Of a stretch of 64,000 nt of DNA, positions 21,601 to 33,231 are shown one piece after another. Position numbers and translations under genes: made by a program. Source of the DNA: Flammula alnicola (lineage: Eukaryota; Basidiomycota; Agaricomycetes; Agaricales; Strophariaceae); contig JADNRV010000131.1 of the NCBI GenBank assembly GCA_015499995.1, positions 1 through 64,000 of the forward strand, written 5' to 3'. The notes beneath the pieces were generated by a model, which did not search any database, was not told where the DNA came from, and saw only the letters and a program-made list of their open reading frames with translations. Numbering within the stretch: the stretch's first letter is position 1; each line of letters opens with the position of its first letter.

Positions 21601-23301
21601 ACCCATAACACCTTATCATACGATGAGTGGTCGACAATGAAATCGGCATTCTCAGCGCGCCGTACATCATCTTCATCATCGCCCTCTTCTTCAAGTCTAA
21701 CTTGACGATTAAGAAATGTGCTAGGATGCATTGATTAATTGATGACAAAAGCAATAAAGCAAACGAGCTCACTTATCACGTTCCAGTTCCTCGTCCAAGG
21801 GATCCTCCAAGAGATTGTTGCTCGTTCCTGTTGATGCGTTCCACGGTGTAGCTAGTGGGAGATATTGAGTCTTTGCCGTCCCTCTGACACGTTCTTTTAG
21901 TGCTGAGAAGAGTTCTGATAAAAGGTCATTTGGCTTTGGGAATGATTTCCGAACGAAGATTTTATCTGCAAGTACATTAGTGAAGGACGCTACGGCAGAA
22001 AACCCCACTTACTGATGCGGCCCGCGAAGTCAGAAAGGGTCTCGCATACGACCCTTTCTCGTGGGAAGAACAAGATTTGATGGAAGACTTGATATATTCG
22101 GTCTTTCAGGATCTGCCTTTACCCAACCAGCTGGGTTTAGACGTCGGAGCCACTTAACGGAGCCACGTCGGGCTTTGTGTTGCTTGAGGTTCGGTGTTTG
22201 ACTGGCCATCGTCTGTTCCTTCGTAATATTGAAACCCGCATTGAAGCCTGCTATGCACAATTTGTATGCAATAACTACAGTAAAATCAGTTGCGAGCCCA
22301 GAACGAGTGGGTAAACGCCAGTAGATAACTCACAATTGGTGCCCAAAAGCCACGCAGAAACCAGGATGACAACAACGACCGTTTGACCAGGCCGTACGCC
22401 GGCTTCCGAGTCATATGAAATGTCTCCTCGGAGAATTTGAAGAGTGAAAATTGCGATAATGTAATTAATAACGACAAGGAACAGTGTTATGTTAGCCTGG
22501 AGGTATGTTTCACCAAACATAGACACCTACCAACAGTTAGTATACTCGGGCAAAGGGACCAAGTTAACGCACCAAGAGCTTTTTCATACGAGGAACCACC
22601 AATACGACGCGATAGAATCTTGCCAGCTGAAACATAGTTAACCAAGAGTACAAGCTCGATTGACGGATGACCGGTATCTGGATAACGCTGGATCCTATCG
22701 CAGATATCAGATCAAGCCAGTTGTTTCCGAGCTGGAAAAAGGATCTCCAGTCAGACAGGCTAGCGAGTAGCCTCAAACCAATCTCGAAATCAAAAGCAAG
22801 TGTGATTAAGGTCTCCGCATAAAGCATTAGAAGCTCATGATGTGGAGAGACCTCTGCAGTTCGTGCAGCTTGTACCACCAACGAAGTAACAGCTAAGAGT
22901 ACCCAGACCCATTTTGTGTGAGGATAGATCGTCATCAGTTTCACAAGAATGATTGTAGTTCTCGATCTGCGAGCATGTGTTTCGAAATAGGTTGCACGCC
23001 TAGGAGGGTAACTATGAATCTCTCCTGGCTCCACTAACAAATCCGGCCGGGCATGTGGGTTATCCGCACCAGACGTCCCGTGGGTGCGAACGGTAGTAGA
23101 TCTATCGATAGTGGCGTGCATTTCAGTGGCCGAAGTAAATGGACTAGTGGGAGACGTGGCACGAGAAGGTGAACGTCGTCTCGACGGCCTCGATCCAGAC
23201 GCGGCGCCAATGGACCCAGACGAGCCTGCCTCAGAAGATTCGATCAATCCCCTGGAAGAGTTGCCCACGGATACTTGATTACTGCGCGAGGGACGATCCA
23301 A
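18621..23301 (-). pseudogene. Degenerate Cch1-like voltage-gated calcium channel (repeats II-IV only)
   Basis: Remnant of the fungal high-affinity calcium channel alpha subunit. Repeat II S1-S4 is clear (FDFEIGLRLLASLSDWRSFFQLGNNW, then LARFYRVVLVVPRM). S5 (YIIAIFTLQILRGDI) is followed within a few residues by S6 (TVVVVILVSAWLLGTN), so the pore loop is missing. Repeat III keeps S1-S5 up to FEVALLAILYMIPYAVWGLN, but the pore and S6 are gone. Repeat IV runs to VIVENFSYI and the EF-hand-like C-terminal region (VWAEFSNAKTGYLDRRN, then VDLTQLSRILDNVDYADI). Its filter reads SSSNSWN, lacking the acidic residue family members usually have. Repeat I and the N-terminus are absent. Frame changes are needed near 21085, 20788 and 20480. 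Together these argue for a non-functional relic. Sequence error could explain single shifts but not the missing loops. Confidence 0.8.
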
Positions 23302-25690
23302 CTGGTCCTACGGATATCTTTAATATTCGGTGTATTCCATCCAAAGAGGAACATACTTTCTTCGGTTCCAGGAACACAATTCCTGTTGGATATTACCAAA
23401 ATCGAGTTAGCATATCCACTTTAAATACTCGTCTCACTCACCATCCTCCTGACAAATATCATGAGCGGCAAAGACTCGTTCAGTAAGCTGAGCAAAATCT
23501 GGCATAATTAAATCGTCCTGAGGGTTAAGAAAATAAGTTATTTTACAGTAGAAATGTCACACGTCCGATCTCAATCACCTCGTTGATGACTGAACACCAG
23601 TCTTCATCCTGAGTAATGGCCACCCGACTGTTTGGAACCTATAAAAACAAGGTCAACCTGAGCATGGCGACGCTTAAGAGCAGAGTCCTACCTTCTGTAG
23701 AAGCATTTTATTGAGGGCATCGGCAGGATGAGATTTCTAAACAAAATTATGAAAACAGTCTCGATCTTTTCGGCTTGATAGGATTCTTACAAGGGCAGTG
23801 ACGGACGTAGAGGTCGTAACACGGTCGCGTCTGGCATTGCTGATGGCTAATGGCTCAGGGTGGGATCAGAAGCACTGCCGGACATTCTCTGAGCCCCATA
23901 TTCCCGCCTGAGGATGGATCAGTGCCATGCGTCTCAGAACCCGAGTTTTGAGAACCATTGTGCGGAGGGTTTTGATCCCTTCTGTCCCGAAATTGGCGAG
24001 ATTCCTGGATCAGCGCTGACTCCAGATCACGGTTGAGCTCTTGCCAGGCAGCATTGTCAAGAGTGAGGTTGAGGGTGCGCACAAAGAGACATTGATTCCA
24101 GTATTTGCCATTAATTGCCAGATCGGACTGATCGTTTCTCTTCAACTCTTCAATCTCTTCAACGTCGGGTCCGACCCTCACTTCAGCCATGCCAGAGTAC
24201 TCCCAGGTATACAAGGGCAGGGATGGATCTGATCGCGCCTCTTCCAAAGTCCGAAACTTGAGATAGTTGACTTTATGCTGAGTCAAGTTGGTGAGGGCAG
24301 CCATACCCCACGTCGACGTCTTGTCACAGCCGATTACTAATCGCACTTCTCCGTTCTTGGCTTCACGTCCTCTCGGCCCGTTGACATACCTATACCAATT
24401 TTCCACATTAGCAGCAGCGTATGCTCGAAACCTTGGAACATTTTCCAAGTCTAGAGCAATCGCCCCTTCAGGCATGGTCAAATAGCACCTTCGGAAGCCG
24501 ATGTTTCGAAGGATAATCCCCTGCAAATCGACGTATCGTAAGACGAGAGTGAAATGCTTCGTAGAACTTACGGAAAACTGGGATCATTATGCAATTTTTC
24601 TATTGACGCGCTGGCCAGATAGCTACCAGGCTTGAATTCTGAAAACTCGCAAATATCTTCGGGTTCAATTGGAGGATGGATCGGGAGAATCCCTCAGGCA
24701 GTGTCCGAGGGTTAACAGGATCATCGCGTGGAAGACATATGTTGAAAAGAAAGGAGAACCCTCCAGAGGAGTGATGATGCCGACGTCACCAATGTTGATT
24801 CCTTTCTTCGATAAGGCATGGGAAGTCGTTTGTTGGGCTCGGGTATCCATAAGGGAAAGCCTCGCTGCTTTAACCCAAGGTGTCGTTCATATATTTTATT
24901 ACTATTCTCAACCGAGATTAGTGTTCGAGAGCTGGTATTCTAAGATAAATAGTATCTTCAACCTTTTGGATTATTGACAATACATACATATAACTCACAT
25001 TTTCATCGCGAATGGGTACGGTTCTGTACGTATCTTTGCAAGATGATTAAGCCGGACACCAGCGAAAAGAAAGGAAATGTCTTGACGCACGATGGTTTCT
25101 TCGCGTGGAGTACGCGAGGAAGTGGCATTGCTTGAAGCTTGAAACGACGAGGAGGGCTGGGAAAATGTGGGTTACAATGTTGATCCTTCGACGCGCCATA
25201 TGCATATATATGCAGAGTATGTACGAACCTCGGATCTCTGTGGCATAACCGAATCTCGTTCACGGCGTTCTGCTAGTGCGGCAAGTTCACGATCAAAATT
25301 GATGGTAACACTCGTTTGGTGGCCATAGATCTGGTTATATTGTCCGCCATTAACATCCAGATTGCTAGAACCCTGAAAAAATCCACCAGGAGCTGGATCC
25401 GGAGGCCTGAGGTATAAATCATTCTTAAGATCAAATGTTGTGAAAATAATACATTCGAAATGACGCACCGATTACTAGTAAGGTGTTGTAATTCGCTGGC
25501 AGCTGGCGGTACATGGTGATGCGACACGCTTAACACAGCTCCACGGTGGCTTCCTTGGCCAACGCAGAGTTCGCGGTTTGTATTCTCCGGGACTTCAGGC
25601 TAACCATAGATGTGAGATCGTAATAACAAGGGATAATGCAGGAAAGACCTTCGATTCCACTCGCGTATTGGTGCGTTTCTTGCGAGCCAT
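23302..25690 (-). pseudogene. Truncated, frameshifted paralogue of the uncharacterised gene at 28580-32043
   Basis: It starts MARKKRTNTRVES at 25690. It has the motif SNLDVNGGQYNQIYGHQTSV, then WIPEPNKRLP and GINIGDVGIITP, then the conserved core TMPEGAIALDLENVPRFRAY, YRYVNGPRGREAKNG and GMAALTNLTQ. It ends with ALNKMLLQK, VAITQDEDW and AAHDICQEDGIVFLEPKK. All blocks match the intact paralogue in order. Against that copy, one base is missing near 24769 and another near 24695, so the frame changes twice within one exon. The C-terminal third, present in the paralogue, is replaced near 23290 by the channel remnant. The function of the family is unknown. Confidence 0.72.
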
Positions 25691-26126
25691 CCTTCTAGAT
25701 GGCGCTCATGGATGTAGGACCGCTTGAAAACGGCTTACTGGTTGGAAGTAGTTGGAAGAGGAACACTCCTGGAGCCGTCGACTGACTTAAGTACTAGGAA
25801 TTGTTGGACCGAGTCAGTGTGGTCGCCAAGTTGAAGTTGAACAGCGCATAGATTGAAAGGCGCCTGTCATAACACAGCCATCAACATATTCTTGGGCACG
25901 ACTAATATGCTTAATTTAAGTTTAAGAAATATTATTACATACTTATATAGTAAATATTAAATAACTAAATACGTATCTTATCCGCATTCTCATCGCCCAC
26001 AGCCATGGAGTAGCCACATTGTCATCATTTCTGCCCATGATGTGTGCGTATGCATTGAGGACTAGGCGTTGACCTTCGAGCACTGTGCAGTCTCAGCCTT
26101 TAGCTTCTATCCTTCCGAGTCTGCGA
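25691..26126. other. Intergenic, AT-rich
   Basis: Divergent promoter space between the pseudogene at 23302-25690 and the MYND gene. The AT-rich part (about 25900-25985, including tttaagtttaagaaatatt) is the only notable feature. Confidence 0.5.
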
Positions 26127-27638
26127 ATGGTTACGATGTCGGACGTCACTGCGCGAATAGCTCAACTCTTGCGCGAAGCATTCGGCAAAAAGATATATCT
26201 TCCTCTTGAAAAGCTCGATAAATGTGCTGTATGTCAGCGGGGTCAAGACGCGGACGTGAAGTTGCGTTGGTGTATTTCCTGTGGCGAAGTATGGCCATCT
26301 GTTGCGTTGCAATTCCGTCGGCTAATTCATCGATGTCAGATCTTATATTGCTCTACCGAATGCCAGAAGAAAGACTGGAAGGCGCACAAAAGCTCTTGCG
26401 GTACGGAACGCTAATTTTTTAGTTCTATCATTGCAGCAATCCTAAAATTTTATGATGCGACAGGAAATACCGATAGAATCGATATTCAATCTTATTACTC
26501 CTTCATGGCGAGCATTGCATACATCTCCCATATGCACCCCGAGGCCATGCGTCACCCTGCTTTGACCCATAAGATCATTAACTCCCCCAATCCGAATTCT
26601 GGAGAGATTATCCGCCTTCCAGACGGTGTCAGTGCTAAGCTCATCCTTCTCGGGGGGAAATTAGCTCCGGGCACTTTGGGTTCAGCAGCATGGTGGCCGT
26701 CAGCACTGACGGACAAGGTGCGGCATAAACTGTTACGTCGTATTACAACCGAGGGTCTCCTCCTGCCCATAATGCTCTCTTCGACCATCGCTCTCGTCTC
26801 AGAAATGTATACAACCACCTCAATTCCTGCGGCATCTGGAGATCAGTCAACCGGGAAGCGCCGAATTCGATTATCTCATGGTCGCTGGCCAATCGCGGAT
26901 TTTGGGCTCGTCCAAGGCACTGTCCGCGTAGCACCTGCTGACAGATTGGCATACTACAGTATGTATGAACATGCCTTTCTGATGGGCCAAGATCCGAATG
27001 AACACTACTGGATATACTTTACTACCCTATCCGGGGACGAGTATTTCTTGGACTGCGGCATGATGACGTTCAATTGTTGTACGATGATAGATTCGACGCC
27101 GTTCTGTCGAGTTGGCTTACCAGATATGGGACCCACTCCAGCATTCTTCTATGGCCGGGAGCAGGAGAAAATGTTGCCCTTGATGGACCGCGTCGGCTGG
27201 AAACCACGCAAACGATTCTCGATCCTTCGTAACACCCGCCTTATCAATCTCATTCAACAGAAGGATGACCCAGAGTTTTGCGAGTGCCACGATGCGCAGA
27301 CGATATACTCGATCATGGACGAAATTGCGGGGCGAGAGTGTTCAAAGTGGGAGAAAGACATGTTGATGAAATTCCTTCCTAATCACTGCAGGATCACGCG
27401 GTTGAACCTGCAAGGTCGTGAATACCTTCATTTTCCCAAGGACCCTCAGATCATCATCGAGATCGATCCTGGCCAAAATGTTACCAGCGGTGATGAGGAT
27501 AAAGCGTACGAGAAATATTTAAAAAAATGGGCGCGCAGGCTAAAGAAAGGGAAAGTGTCTCCTAACCAATGGGAAAACGCGTTCAATGCCTGGAAAGACA
27601 AACCTTCCGAAACGAGATTGGCAATGGCAGGAGTGTAG
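26127..27638 (+). CDS. MYND-type zinc finger protein
   Basis: The start is set at the first ATG, 26127 (MVTMSDVTARIAQLLREAF). The MYND finger spans three exons: CAVCQRGQDADVKLRWCISC, then after an intron at 26288-26338 ILYCSTECQKKDWKAHKSSC. A second short intron (about 26401-26436) leads into a long last exon with the conserved-looking block PIADFGLVQGTVRVAPAD, then EHYWIYFTTLSGDEYFLDCG and a basic tail (KKWARRLKKGK). MYND fingers bind short proline-rich peptides, and this layout (finger at the N-terminus, long uncharacterised C-terminal region) is common in Agaricomycetes. No SET domain was seen, so there is no basis for methyltransferase activity. Cellular role unknown. Confidence 0.82.
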
Positions 27639-27819
27639 AACCAGCATGTACGATTCCATATATATATATACCTGTACAAGTAATGACATAGCCACGTTGT
27701 GTATAGCTTCTGAATTTTTATTATAGATGAGAGAGGAGTTGGGCGTGTTGGCGCCCGAACCCCTGTGAATGTCGGAGGCGGTTCGGAACTTTGCATCGGT
27801 ACTTATGAAGATAAACGGG

Positions 27820-28457
27820 TCATGGAAGAGGAGGCAGAAGTTGACTCGTTGCTCCTTTGGCACTTCGGGTGTCAGATCCTACTGTGAGATCTTTGTAAGC
27901 ACAAGGCTCCGAAATTACCAGCAGTCTCAAAGATGATGTAGCTCACCGACAGTCTTAGAATATCTGGGTTTATTCACATCCTGTATACACCGCTTACCCC
28001 TTCTTGCGCATTGTCTACAGGACGCAGTTGCATCGGACGTTTGGTCGAGATCATATTCGCACTGCATCTCACGATCAGAAAGGGAACAATGTTTATTCTT
28101 TGTGATATTCATACCTTGATTTTGCGGGCCCTGCATTCCCTGCATGAACCATGGAAGGTCGTTGGTTGGGCTAGGTTATCCGTGCTTGGTGACAATCTGA
28201 TTTCTTCCATCAATGCATCTAGCTCTGTGCTTCGCCTACGGGGCTTTTCATCCTGATAGAGACAGAGATGGCCCCCGATAGCGCAACGTCTGCAAATTTT
28301 GGAAGAAGAGTCATAATCGCACTTTACTCGTAATCAGAGTGAGGTATAGAATTGGTTAACTGTCGTATCCACATACTTTTACCTGCAGGGATCGGCATCG
28401 CGCACACCCAGCTGCACCGGCGGCTGGCTGCGTCGAAACATTTTCTTTGTATGGCAT
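27820..28457 (-). CDS. Small protein with two tandem Zn2Cys6 clusters
   Basis: Four exons (28377-28457, 28115-28321, 27947-28061, 27820-27890) with introns of 55, 53 and 56 nt give a 157-residue protein. It begins MPYKENVSTQPAAG and stops at TGA 27820-27822. Cluster 1 (residues 18-47) is CARCRSLQVKC-X8-CRRCAIGGHLC. Cluster 2 (residues 87-121) is CRECRARKIKC-X13-CRQCARRGKRC. Both fit the fungal binuclear cluster spacing C-X2-C-X6-C-Xn-C-X2-C-X6-C. In both, an intron falls exactly between the lysine and the third cysteine, which points to a domain duplication. No fungal transcription factor middle domain or obvious activation region is present, so it may bind DNA alone or act as a competitor or regulator. 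The bases at each exon joint keep the frame exactly. Confidence 0.72.
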
Positions 28458-28579
28458 GGCTCCATCGGGTGTCCTGGCCTTCTGATTGTGGTTCCTGGAT
28501 GGAGATTTGGTCGAAATATCGTTACTTTCTCCCCATGACGGATTCTATATTATCCATAGTTAGCAGTTGCCAAGACCCT

Positions 28580-31500
28580 CTAGATGAAGGCGACCTTTAC
28601 ATCTTCAAAATTAGAGTCTGGATAACTAGCCGAAGCACTACGCGCATCATATGAAGGAGGTTCTTTGGTGCTGAGCACCCATTTCCCAAAGTCTCTGGAA
28701 TCGAGTCCATGAGGTCGGATTTCTTGCGTCTGTCCAAGTGAGCGATCTTCTGCATCCTTTGGTGATCTAAGGCTCAGCTGCGTTGAAACAAGACAAATGT
28801 GGCTACTCACGATTTTAATGTCGTGTAATACTTTGAGTAGCGCTCGGGCCCTGATAGCAGTGACTGCAATTAAAATGATAAAAGAGTGAAATAAATATCT
28901 TAGAACACCGAGGTCTCACAAGGAGGGTCCATTTCAAGATTGGTTATACCCGAGTCAAGGATCAAGAAGTCGTCAACAAGTCCATGGTTGACGGCAGAAT
29001 CGTTGGTCGCGTCACTTGTTAGTATGGCCACCTCCGGGTCGGCGCTAACAAGGCTACGGTCTGAGTGTGTAGAGTATTCAAAGGCCGGAAGTAAATGCGG
29101 TAGTTCCCGAAGGCATTCGATTACTTCCTTGAGATCCGACATGTCCCCGAGGAACAGGTATCTTACGTACAGATGGGATGAAAGGGCGAGAAGAAGGTGG
29201 GAATACTCTGAGCGGGCAATTGGTGTCAACGTTAAAGCAGCCCTAGACAACCGGATGGCTTCATGGAGATGTCCAGTCTGGTGTGACTGGAGCGCTGATT
29301 GTTGGAGAGCAGCAGCGAGTAGGTTGGAGAGATACACTTCTTCGTCTTCTGTGGCAGTACGATCTGCAGATGTTCGAACGCGCAGGGAATCTATCAAACG
29401 AAGCAAGGGAGGTCCTTCGACTGGAAATTCCTGGACAAGGAGCAACCTGATCAGAGACTTGAGGTCGTCTAAGTGTTCCTCGCTAGAAGAAGAAAAGCGT
29501 CCAGAGGAGCCTCCAGAAGAGGTTGTTTCCTCCTTGTCACCCATCAGGTTATCCACATTGATATAACACGACTGAAGGAGGAATATCATCTCGCGTAGTC
29601 GAGCAAAGCGGTCATCGTTCAGGGGGTCGTAAAGATATTCCTCTAGGTTTGAACCATTTACTTTGAGAGTATGGTCCAGTTGTTCCAGATTTGCGAAGTA
29701 TTGCAACTTGATGCATGCTTTCAGTGGTACATTATAGGAAGATCTAAGGGACATACCTCGCGAGATATCTTGGCATCAATGTATACGATACCTGGACATG
29801 AACACAGGTAAGAGTTTCGTCGACAAATAAAAAAAGAGGTGCTTGCCGTTTTCTTCTCGGATGTCATGAGTGACCATTAATCGTTCGAATAGTTCCTCAA
29901 AATCAGGTAAAACCGTGCCATCCTGCACATACATAAGTAGATTGAGCAGCTTCGTCAACATCAATAAAAGGCCCAGTCACCTCCGAACCGATCAACGAAT
30001 ACCAATCCTCATCGTGAGTGATCACCATTTTTGCATTAGAAACCTGTTTCAAGACCGGACGCGTTGATGTTGACTGGCTTGTTTTCCGTACAAAGCATCC
30101 CTACCTTCTGCAAGAGAAATTTGTTTAGGGCATCCGACGGATGTGATGCCTGAAGGAAACGAATGAATCAATTCTCATCACGCGCTGAAATATCAACACT
30201 TACAAGCACCGTTGGTGTGATGGTCATGGTCATACGATCACTGCATGTAGCAAATGTCGGCTCCACGAGTGCACCAGAAGGAGCGTCAAATATTCTTTGA
30301 GTCCCAAAAACTCTATTCTGTGAATGTTGTGAACGGGAATCGCTTGGAGAACTGGACGGGCTTTGGTTGCTATCTTGCGGGGCGTTAGATTTCCCAACGC
30401 TAGAAGAAGAGCCGCCGTCGTAAACATGCGTCAACCCCAGATCACGATTGAGCTGTGCCCAAGCATCATCGCCAAGGGTGACATTGAGCGTCCGCACAAA
30501 GAGGCATTGGTTCAAGTATTTGGTGTCAGCGGCCGGGGGAGATGGGTCGTCCTGCCTTAACTCGTCAATTTCCTCAAGATCTGGGCCGGCCCTGACCTCA
30601 GCCATTCCAGAATATTCCCAAGTATATGAGCGGCTGGGGCTGGAAGAATCGACATCTCTGGCACGCCCTTCCATCGCTCTGAACTTTAGTTGGCTGACGT
30701 TCTGCTGGGTCAGGTTCGAAAGGGCAGCCATGCCCCACGATGTAGTCTTGTCGCATCCAACCACGAGACGCACATCTCCGTTCTTGGCTTCCCGACCCCG
30801 AGGGCCATTGACGAACCTGTACCAGTTGTCCACGTGTTTGGCAGCGTAGGCTCGGAACCGGGGAATATTCTCAAGATCTTGAGATATCGCGCCTTCTGGC
30901 ATAGTTAGAATGGCGCCTTCAGAAGCAGATGTTTCGAAGCATAACCCTCTACATAACCAGAAATTGTTAGTCGTGCCAGAGGTCGAATTTGCCAAGTATC
31001 AAGACATACGGGAACTTGGCATCACTCTGTGATTTCTCGATGGAAGAGCTAGCGAGATAGCTGCCAGCCTTGAATTCAGTAAGTTTCCGAATATCGATAG
31101 GGTCTATTGGAGGATATATGGGTGAAAATCCTTCGGGCAGTGTTCGCGGGTTTATTGGGTCGTCGTGCGGGACGCAGATGTTGAATAGAAAGGAGAAGCT
31201 TCCAGACGGTGTGATGATCCCAACATCGCCGATGTTGATTCCTTTTCTTTGATATGATAAAGGCAGGTTCTTATTCGGCTCAGGTATCCAGAGCGGAAAG
31301 CCGCGTCCTTTGTGCGATAGGTGTTTTTGGTATATCTCGTTGCTTTTTTGAATTGGGCGGACGATTCTAGATGTAGAATTCTAGAATCGCGTTAGATTAC
31401 AGCCTTTGATAATACACATGGCTCACGCTTTCGTTGTAGTTAGCCAGCTCCGTATCTAGAACTTTGGTGTTAACTCGCGCTCAGAGAGGGAAGAGCGAGA

Positions 31501-32043
31501 CAAATGAGCATTTCTCACATTCACATTGTTCGCGAGAAGTATCAGAAGTGGATGATCCAGCCTGAACTTGTGAATTAGACGATATAAATAGGGTTGACGA
31601 GATGACAATGGCATACCGCAATCTGTTCATCTGAAAGGTATCCAGGTTCTGTTTCTGGTAGCGTCCACGATGTATGAGAAAAACGAAGAATGATAGCTTG
31701 TAATATCCGTACGGTTGAGATTTACTGTCAGGTTGGTATGGTGGCCCAAGCTGCTATTGAATTGTCCTCCATTTATACTGACATTGCGAGAACCACGAAA
31801 AAATGAGTTCGGAGATGTTCTATTAGCAGGAAACGGTCTGGTCTTGGGCTCAGTAAAAAGTTTCATGGGTGTTACAAGATAAAAGAGGCACCGTTGACTG
31901 CTAGGTGGACCTGCTGGCGTCTGCTGATCCGTTTGGTGGGATCGGACTGGTAACCTCGAGGACGTTCTATGCTCGCGATCTCGGACATTTGGGCGACTAG
32001 GAAGCTGATCATGTGTATTAGAAGGGTGTACCGCTTTTGACAT
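28580..32043 (-). CDS. Uncharacterised Agaricomycete protein with NGGQFN motif and TPR-like C-terminus
   Basis: Start placed at the ATG at 32043 (MSKAVHPSNTHDQLPSR). After an intron comes FFRGSRNVSINGGQFNSSLG, a motif I recall near the N-terminus of many Agaricomycete signalling proteins. Then follow WIPEPNKNLPLSYQRKGINI, TLPEGFSPIYPPIDPIDI and GAILTMPEGAISQDLENIPR. Further blocks are YRFVNGPRGREAKNGDVRLV, a Ser/Asn-rich linker, ALNKFLLQK, and THDIREENGIVYIDAKI. The C-terminal third holds helical repeats (HLHEAIRLSRAALTLTP, GDMSDLKEVIECLRELPHLL) that look like TPRs. Splicing of the last exons gives DPPFTAIRARALLKVL and a stop at 28580. It is roughly 850 residues long. A decayed paralogue lies at 23302-25690. 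No catalytic motif was seen and the function is unknown. Confidence 0.72.
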
Positions 32044-32353
32044 CGCAACAAGACAATTCAGAGAACACACCTTTCCAGCACGCTGCATTTCTAGTTCCTT
32101 TCCCTTCAAATTCCAAGAATTAAGCTGGGTATTTTCTTGCACAGTATGAAGGGCTAAGGAACAGGAGAAGAACAAGCCCTCTGGGTCAATTGAATGTGAA
32201 CATCATGCGAGGCTGTGAGAGGCTGAGAGGTTGTCAATGACATTATCAAGTCGAATTATCGTGTTAGAGGATGGGAAAAAGAGAAAGATAAGAGACAACA
32301 TACAATGAACGAAAATGAAACAAGTATAACAAGCTTGCCTATTGTATAGTGAC

Positions 32354-33231
32354 ACTAGGTGTAAGGTTGGCGGGAGCTCCACGGCAGGAATTCATTTTTG
32401 CTTTCGTCTTCTGATGTCCAGCGTGTGCCTCTTAATCAAACTCCGTCTGCGGCAGGCCCGGCAGCTCATAAGTTGCACCTCAAGGCACTTTACTTCACGA
32501 AGAAAAGGCGTGAAATGTCAAGTTTTTTAAGTAAACCTATGGTCTTTATGTATGTTTACTATCATATTTGCACTCTTGAGTGTCGAGATCTCCTACGGCA
32601 GCCAATTTTGTGAAGATAAATCATCCGGATTGCAACTAGCAATAAAATGAAGGCAGAATTTATGAAAAGCTTCCCAAATGCTTTCCACTTTTATTTTTGT
32701 GTGCTAAAACTGGAATCATTAGGAAATTAATTAATTCTGAAAGCGCGAAGATTAGGCGCCCAACAAATGAAATCTGTTGATGGTCAACAATGCAAAAACA
32801 TATTGAGTGACTTCTGGGGGTGTGGGACAGTGCGAAAAAATCCTAGAAATATGTAAAACTATGAAATACATAGCTCGAGTGATATGCGGCCTGAAAGTCG
32901 ATGTCCAATGGTGAGAACAACATACATACTACTTAAATGCATTGAACCTATGAAAAGGAACGGGAAGAAGACAAAATGAGGGGAAAAGAGCTCCTTATTG
33001 CCTTAGGATTCAACATATATATATATCTAGATTGTAAAGAACAATAAAATATGAAGAAATGGGCAGGAAATGCAGACAGAATGTGGTTGTAGAAGGGACA
33101 ATACCCTACAATACCGCACAAATGGGCAGAGGACAGCCGGCAAAATTCAAAGTCAGTAACCGGCAACTGAAGAAGTCTGATCGACAAACGTCAAAATCCT
33201 GCCGTGGAGCTCCCGCCAACGCTACTAGGTG
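32354..33231. mobile_element. hAT-like non-autonomous DNA transposon (862 bp plus 8-bp target duplications)
   Basis: A 24-nt stretch at 32366-32389 (gttggcgggagctccacggc...) is the exact reverse complement of 33197-33220. Just outside these terminal repeats the 8-bp word ACTAGGTG occurs in direct orientation at 32354-32361 and 33224-33231. Inverted termini with an 8-bp target duplication are the signature of hAT elements. The inside (32390-33196) is fairly AT-rich, includes a TA run near 33017, and encodes no transposase I can recognise, so it would need one in trans. It ends only about 135 bp before the S28 peptidase start codon. Confidence 0.75.

Noticed and set aside
21063..21608. Plus-strand frame of 181 residues
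   Set aside because: Antisense to channel repeat III, where the minus strand gives clear transmembrane segments.
28940..29566. Plus-strand frame of 208 residues
   Set aside because: Antisense to a long, well-formed exon of the gene at 28580-32043, and Ser/Arg-rich as expected for a shadow frame.
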